Assembly: GCA_044338255.1 (NCBI GenBank)
Contig: JBIILZ010000121.1
Location: 1-10,761, forward strand
Direction of reading: 5' to 3'
DNA: 10,761 bases
Source: CAIUVD01 sp044338255
GTDB lineage: Bacteria; Planctomycetota; UBA11346
Part shown: positions 7,119 to 10,761 of the stretch, one piece after another
Numbering within the stretch: the stretch's first letter is position 1
How the letters are laid out: each line of letters begins with the position of its first letter
Translations under genes and position numbers: made by a program
The notes under the pieces: model-generated
What the model was told of the DNA's origin: nothing
The model's database searches: none
Seen by the model: the letters and a program-made list of their open reading frames with translations, nothing else

Positions 7119-7244
7119 CTGGTCGCTGGTCTCTGGTCTCTGGTCTCTGGTCTCTGGTCGCTGGTCTCTGGTCTCTGGTCTCTGATCTCTGGTCTCTGGT
7201 CTCTGATCTCTGGTCCCTGGTCCCTGGTCCCTGGTCGCTGGTCC
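7119..7244. repeat. heptamer minisatellite, 18 copies of CTGGTCT
   Basis: Eighteen consecutive 7-bp units match CTGGTCT, with variants ending CG, CC or reading CTGATCT. The array lies in the 250-bp divergent gap (7050-7299) between the lipoprotein gene (minus) and crcB (plus), in the space where both promoters would be expected. The rest of that gap shows no convincing promoter, riboswitch or gene. Degenerate units may continue to about 7290. Seven is not a multiple of three, so the long frames crossing it (Ser-Leu-Val-Ser-Gly-Leu-Trp or Asp-Gln-Arg-Pro-Glu-Thr-Arg peptides) are by-products of the repeat. Confidence 0.95.
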
Positions 7245-7299
7245 CCATTTGTTCCCTTGCCACCTTGTTCGCTGGTACCTTGCTCCAGGCTACGCGCCC

Positions 7300-7665
7300 A
7301 TGAATGATCTGTTGCTGATCGCCGTCGGCGGCGCCGCCGGCAGTGTCGGACGCTACCTCTTGGCGACCACCATCGATGCCCGGCTCTCGACGTGCTGGAC
7401 CGCCTTCCCCTGGGGCACGCTGCTGGTCAATGTTCTGGGCTGCGCGCTCATCGGTGCGCTCGCCGTCATGAGCGAACGCAGCTGGATGAAGCCCCTGGTA
7501 ATGATCGGGATCCTCGGCGGATTCACGACTTTCTCCTCATTCGGCCTGCAGACCCTGCTCCTGCTGCAGCAAGGCCAGACGGCCAAGGCCCTGGCCTACG
7601 TCGGCCTGTCGCTCGTCCTGTGCTTGGCGGCGGTCTGGGCCGGCCAGTCCCTGGTGGCGCGCTGA
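7300..7665 (+). CDS. crcB: CrcB/Fluc fluoride channel
   Basis: CrcB (Fluc) proteins are small dual-topology membrane channels that let fluoride leave the cell. From the ATG at 7300 the protein is 121 aa, the usual length, with four hydrophobic segments (about 3-24, 37-57, 65-89 and 97-119). Family motifs are present: GGAAGSVGRY (10-19), GTLLVNVLG with N44 (39-47), and GFTTFSSFG (74-82), which holds the two pore-lining phenylalanines F78 and F81. An in-frame TTG at 7249 would add 17 residues read from minisatellite-adjacent sequence and is rejected. No strong Shine-Dalgarno site is visible, and I see no fluoride riboswitch in the 55 bp between the minisatellite and the start. It is the only clear plus-strand gene, convergent with pheT, whose stop is 55 bp away; those 55 bp show no good terminator hairpin. 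Confidence 0.95.
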   Translation: MNDLLLIAVGGAAGSVGRYLLATTIDARLSTCWTAFPWGTLLVNVLGCALIGALAVMSERSWMKPLVMIGILGGFTTFSSFGLQTLLLLQQGQTAKALAYVGLSLVLCLAAVWAGQSLVAR

Positions 7666-7720
7666 AGGCCATGGGAAATGACCTCTTCCGACCGCTGCCT
7701 GAATCCGGCCGGCGTGCTGA

Positions 7721-10108
7721 TTACCCGTCGCTACGCTGCTTGGCCCCGGTGCGCTTCTCGACGGCGGTGATGATGCGCGAGGTGACGTGGACGAGGTCCT
7801 TCTCTTCCAGCGTGCGGTCCTGGGCCTGGAGGGCGACGCGCAGGCTCACGGCCTTCTCGCTCTCGGCGTAGGGCTTGCCGCGATAGATGGTGATCAGTTC
7901 GATGCCCTGGCACAGATCGCCGGCGGCGTTGCGGCTGGCGCTGACGAGGTCGCCGTAGGGCAGGGCCTCCGGACAGATCCAGGTGAACTCGCGCTCGACC
8001 AGCTGGAAGCGGCTGGGCGGCACATGGGCGATGGGCTTGAGGTGGCCCTGGACGCTGATCAACGGCTCAAGGCTGAGGCTGAACCAGCCGATACGCTCGT
8101 TGCTGCCGGTGAGCGCGCGGACGCTCGCGGGGATTTCGCCGGCGACGCCGACGTGCTGCTTGCCGACATAGAGGTCGAGCGCGCGTCCGGCTTGCAGTTC
8201 CGCATGCGGCGTGCTGCGCACGGCGAAATTGGGAGTGAAGCCCAGGCCGCGTAGCAAGGCCAGGGCAGCATCACGGGCGGCGAAGGCCGGGGCCTCATCG
8301 CCGGCCGCGGCGCAGGCGCCGGCGACGGTCACGGTTTCGTCGATGGTCTCGCCGACGCCGACGCCCGTGCCGTAGCGCTTGCCGACCTCGTACACCGCCA
8401 CCGCCGGGAGGTGCTTGCGGTTGCGGATCACGGCTTCCGCGAGCCCGGGCAGCAGGCTCTGCCGCAGCAGGGTCTGTTCGCTGGACATGGGATGGGCGAT
8501 ACGGATCAGGGTCGCCGCATCCCAGGCCAAGGCGCTGGCCCAGGCTTCCGAGCTGAAGGCGTAGCAGCTGACCTCGTCCCAGCCATGCGCTGAGAGCACT
8601 ACACGGGCACGGTGTTCGGCCTGGCGCAGGAGGTTGATCACCGGCGCGGCGGCGGGCAGCCGTGGGACTTCCGGCACCAGGTGCTGGTAGCCGTAGTGGC
8701 GGGCGATCTCCTCGACCAGATCAGCCGGGCCGTGGATGTCCTTGGCGCGCCACCAGGGGGCCTGCGTCTGGTCGCCCTTGAGCTCGAAGCCGAGGCCGCT
8801 GAGCAGCTGGCGCTGGCGTTCGACCGGCACTTCGAGACCGGTGAGGCGCTTGACCCGCGTCGGGTCGAGGGTGATCGGACGCGGCTCGGCGGTGAGACGG
8901 CCGGCGGCGAAACGTTCGCTGACGCGGCAACCCGGGCACAGCTCCTGGAGCAGTTCAATGGCGCGATTGAGGGCGGCGGCGGCGATCTCCAGCGGCTGGC
9001 CTTTTTCAAAGCGCAGCGAGCTGTCGGTGGCGATGCCGGTGCGGATACGCGTGCGGCGGATGCGCTCGGCTTTGAAGATCGCGGCTTCGAGGACGATGCT
9101 GGTGGTGTCGGCGCGAACCAGGGAATTGACCCCACCCATGATGCCGGCCAGGGCCACCGGTTTGCTGGCGTCGCAGATCAGCAGATCGCCCACGCTCAGC
9201 TGATGGGCCTTGCCGTCGAGGGTGCTGAAGGCCTCACCGGCGACGGCGCTGCGTACGGTGATGGCGCTGCCATCCAGGCTGCGGCGGTCGAAGGCATGCA
9301 TCGGCGCGCCGAGTTCGAGCATCACGTAATTGGTGACATCGACGAGCAGGCCAAGGGGGCGGATCTTGCAGGCCTCGAGCGCGGCGCGCAGCCAGGCCGG
9401 GCTTTCATCATTGCGCACGCCGTCGACCAGCGCTCCGCAGTAGGTCGTACAGCCGTCGTCGGCGATGGTCGCCGACCATGCGCCGGGGGTGATGGTCCAC
9501 GCCGTCGAAGGCGTGCGCGGGGTCGGCAGATCGAGGGTGGCGGCGATCTCACGCGCCCAGCCCAATTGGCCCCAGAGGTCGGGGCGATTGGTGAGCGCGT
9601 GGTTCTCGATCACGAACACCGCGTCACCGATCTTGAGGGCTTGCTGCAGAGGCGTACCGGCAACCAACGCAGCATTTAAGACCATGATCCCGTCATGGCC
9701 GGCGCCGAGACCGATCTCGTCCTCGGCGCAGATCATGCCCTCGCTAGGTTCGCCACGAAGCTTGGCGGCCTTGATGGTGAATTCTTTGCCGTCGGCACTG
9801 AGCTTGGTGCCGACGGTGGCGACCGCGACGGTCTGCCCGGCGGCGACATTGGGGGCGCCGCAAACGATGGGCACGATGCGGTTGTTGCCGAGATCGACGG
9901 TGGTGCAGCGCAGTTTGTCGGCGTTGGGGTGCTGGACGCAGGTCAGGACCTTGCCGACGACGATCCCATCCAGGCGCGGGCCGCTGGTCTCGATCTCATT
10001 CTCGATCTCGGCGACCCGCGTCGAGAGCCGCGCCTGGAGCTCCGCAGGGGCGATATCCAGGGCCTCGCGGCCGAGCAGACGGGTGATCCAAGAGAGACTG
10101 ACGCGCAT
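7721..10108 (-). CDS. pheT: phenylalanine-tRNA ligase beta subunit
   Basis: PheT is the beta chain of the (alpha-beta)2 enzyme that charges tRNA-Phe; it binds tRNA and carries the editing site. At 795 aa it is the normal bacterial length. Domains in order are the N-terminal tRNA-binding (EMAP-II-like) domain at about 40-155, the B3/B4 editing region at about 215-400 (including VDVTNYVMLELGAPMHAFD), B5 at about 410-480, the catalytic-like core at about 490-690, and the C-terminal FDX-ACB anticodon-binding domain at about 695-790. The ATG at 10108 has a good Shine-Dalgarno site, GGAG at 10114-10117, five bases upstream. pheS, often directly upstream of pheT, is not there; the upstream 440 bp instead holds minisatellite arrays. 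No truncation or frameshift is visible. Regulation is not evident: I see no T-box or leader peptide in the upstream region. Confidence 0.97.
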   Translation of the reverse strand: MRVSLSWITRLLGREALDIAPAELQARLSTRVAEIENEIETSGPRLDGIVVGKVLTCVQHPNADKLRCTTVDLGNNRIVPIVCGAPNVAAGQTVAVATVGTKLSADGKEFTIKAAKLRGEPSEGMICAEDEIGLGAGHDGIMVLNAALVAGTPLQQALKIGDAVFVIENHALTNRPDLWGQLGWAREIAATLDLPTPRTPSTAWTITPGAWSATIADDGCTTYCGALVDGVRNDESPAWLRAALEACKIRPLGLLVDVTNYVMLELGAPMHAFDRRSLDGSAITVRSAVAGEAFSTLDGKAHQLSVGDLLICDASKPVALAGIMGGVNSLVRADTTSIVLEAAIFKAERIRRTRIRTGIATDSSLRFEKGQPLEIAAAALNRAIELLQELCPGCRVSERFAAGRLTAEPRPITLDPTRVKRLTGLEVPVERQRQLLSGLGFELKGDQTQAPWWRAKDIHGPADLVEEIARHYGYQHLVPEVPRLPAAAPVINLLRQAEHRARVVLSAHGWDEVSCYAFSSEAWASALAWDAATLIRIAHPMSSEQTLLRQSLLPGLAEAVIRNRKHLPAVAVYEVGKRYGTGVGVGETIDETVTVAGACAAAGDEAPAFAARDAALALLRGLGFTPNFAVRSTPHAELQAGRALDLYVGKQHVGVAGEIPASVRALTGSNERIGWFSLSLEPLISVQGHLKPIAHVPPSRFQLVEREFTWICPEALPYGDLVSASRNAAGDLCQGIELITIYRGKPYAESEKAVSLRVALQAQDRTLEEKDLVHVTSRIITAVEKRTGAKQRSDG

Positions 10109-10190
10109 GAGGGCTCCGGTGACGGGTGGGGATGGTAGGGGTTGATGGCGGATGGCTATTGGTGGTTAGGGGTGGGGTTTGCCGCCGGCG

Positions 10191-10260
10191 AGACCAGGGA
10201 CCAGGGGCCAGGGACCAGGTACCAGGGGCCAGGGGCCAGGGGCCAGGGGCCAGTGACCAG
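10191..10260. repeat. heptamer minisatellite, 10 copies, inverted
   Basis: Ten 7-bp units (consensus GGGCCAG/GGACCAG on the plus strand, CTGGCCC/CTGGTCC on the minus strand) are the same family as the 7119-7244 array but in opposite orientation. They lie 82 bp upstream of the pheT start. They face a second array at 10340-10486 and could pair with it. Confidence 0.93.
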
Positions 10261-10283
10261 TGATTAACCATACCGACGCAGAT

Positions 10284-10330
10284 GGGCAGGATGCCGATGC
10301 TACGCTTAAAGTAGTACGGGCATCGTGCCC
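10284..10330. repeat. 20-bp stem-loop between the two inverted arrays
   Basis: A nearly complementary pair of about 20-bp arms (10284-10303 and 10311-10330) flanks a 7-base AT-rich loop (10304-10310). The right arm contains its own perfect short hairpin, CGGGCA-TCG-TGCCCG (10317-10331). It sits at the centre of the minisatellite inversion. It is terminator-like in GC content but has no following T-tract. It may be a dispersed repeat seed on which the arrays grew. Confidence 0.75.
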
Positions 10331-10339
10331 GCATGGAAC

Positions 10340-10486
10340 CTGGTCGTTGGTCCCTGGTCTCTGGTCTCTGGTCTCTGGTCTCTGGTCTCTGGTCTCTGGT
10401 CTCTGGTCTCTGGTCTCTGGTCTCTGGTCTCTGGTCTCTGGTCTCTGGTCTCTGGTCTCTGGTCTCTGGTCTCTGGCCCCTGGCCC
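10340..10486. repeat. heptamer minisatellite, 21 copies of CTGGTCT
   Basis: Twenty-one 7-bp units on the plus strand. The central seventeen (10354-10472) are perfect CTGGTCT copies, flanked by CTGGTCG and TTGGTCC on the left and two CTGGCCC on the right. Such uniformity suggests recent slippage or expansion. With the two arrays and stem-loop to its left, it accounts for most of the 441-bp gap (10109-10549) that has no convincing gene. Confidence 0.97.
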
Positions 10487-10514
10487 CAATGACGTTTTGT
10501 TAAGCGCATTGGGG
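10484..10514. repeat. 8-bp inverted repeat with 15-base loop
   Basis: CCCCAATG (10484-10491) and CATTGGGG (10507-10514) are perfect complements around an AT-rich loop. The repeat lies just after the large minisatellite and about 35 bp before the small ORF start. It could be an operator or hairpin, but nothing proves a function. Confidence 0.5.
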
Positions 10515-10549
10515 GGCGAGAAAGCCTCATCGGATGCCTAAGGAATACG

Positions 10550-10640
10550 ATGAACTCATCTGCGCCTGCGATGATTTCACCTGAAAATTTGGGATTTATT
10601 CACGAGAGACCCGCAAGGCCCAGGCTGGTGCCTGGCGCCC
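10550..10640 (+). CDS. 5' part of a small unrecognised ORF before the intron
   Basis: An ATG at 10550 follows AAGGA (10540-10544) at five bases spacing, a reasonable ribosome site. The frame reads MNSSAPAMISPENLGFIHER and ten more residues up to the inferred intron boundary at 10640, and stays open to the window end if read through. I do not recognise the product. If the intron boundary is right, the coding sequence would resume in a 3' exon outside the window, so this would be an intron-interrupted gene. Equally, the ORF may be chance and the intron may sit in non-coding DNA. The short length makes this a weak call. Confidence 0.25.
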
Positions 10641-10761
10641 GTGCGCCCAACAGCGCACATCAACAGCAGGGTGCAAGTCCCTGTCGAGGCAACGGCATCC
10701 AGCCCCGTATCCGAAACCAACTGCGTCGTCGTGAGGCGGGGTGGAGAGCAGGTGGAGGAGA
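10641..10761 (+). mobile_element. group II intron, 5' end of domain I (truncated by window)
   Basis: The segment begins GTGCG, matching the conserved 5' GUGYG of group II introns. GTGCGC (10641-10646) can pair with GCGCAC (10653-10658). About 30 bases in is a hairpin CAGGG-TGCAAGT-CCCTG (10667-10683) containing GGTGCAAGTCC, characteristic of domain I of bacterial group II introns. GAGGCAACGGCATCC and the later GGAGAGCAGGTGGAGGAG stretch also have the flavour of domain I. Group II introns are self-splicing ribozymes that retrohome with a reverse transcriptase/maturase encoded in domain IV. Neither the maturase nor domains V-VI is reached here. Just before the boundary the 5' exon holds a perfect hairpin CCAGGC-TGGT-GCCTGG (10620-10635), the type of site used by class C introns, but the class cannot be decided from 121 bases. 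Confidence 0.7.

Noticed and set aside
7249..7299. Upstream TTG start for crcB
   Set aside because: It would add 17 residues not conserved in the family; the ATG at 7300 gives the normal CrcB N-terminus.
7110..7307. Repeat peptide ORF (Ser-Leu-Val-Ser-Gly-Leu-Trp units)
   Set aside because: The peptide period of seven residues simply follows from translating a 7-bp repeat; the same occurs on the opposite strand and at 10166-10541.
10340..10486. CRISPR array
   Set aside because: The repeats are 7 bp, directly adjacent and without spacers; no cas genes are present.

Overview
The window is a GC-rich bacterial chromosomal segment whose genes lie almost entirely on the minus strand. A Pkn2/PknB-type transmembrane Ser/Thr kinase, a MORN-repeat/redoxin lipoprotein, heptamer minisatellites and large palindromic repeats between housekeeping genes suggest Planctomycetota or another PVC-group lineage. 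This is inference from gene style; there is no rRNA or other decisive marker.

Layout, left to right. 1-256: two near-identical 128-bp tandem units, each able to form three hairpins, abutting the leuA stop codon. 257-1855 (-): leuA, 2-isopropylmalate synthase. 1856-2219: a long leuA 5' region with hairpin potential, then a 110-bp near-palindrome overlapping the stop of the next gene. 2214-2774 (-): gamma-class carbonic anhydrase-like left-handed beta-helix protein. 2827-3762 (-): rnz, ribonuclease Z. 3767-5530 (-): membrane Ser/Thr kinase. 5535-7049 (-): lipoprotein with MORN_2-like repeats and a C-terminal redoxin domain. 7050-7299: divergent intergenic region with an 18-copy heptamer minisatellite. 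7300-7665 (+): crcB, fluoride channel. 7721-10108 (-): pheT, Phe-tRNA synthetase beta chain. 10109-10549: no convincing gene, but two inverted arrays of the same heptamer around a 20-bp stem-loop. 10550-10640 (+): start of a small unrecognised ORF. 10641-10761 (+): what looks like the 5' end of a group II intron, cut by the window edge.

The lipoprotein, kinase and RNase Z genes form a tight operon. Each junction is a TAA stop, four bases, then a GTG start, which suggests translational coupling. The gamma-CA gene follows after 52 bp and may be co-transcribed. The most interesting functional idea is the pairing of a lipid-anchored MORN/redoxin protein (CxxC motif) with a transmembrane kinase whose predicted ectodomain carries three cysteines: a possible envelope redox-sensing unit. 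LeuA, PheT, RNase Z and CrcB look like intact, ordinary family members. I did not find a clear-cut new defence or mobile system. The unusual content is mainly repeat architecture and the kinase/redoxin operon.
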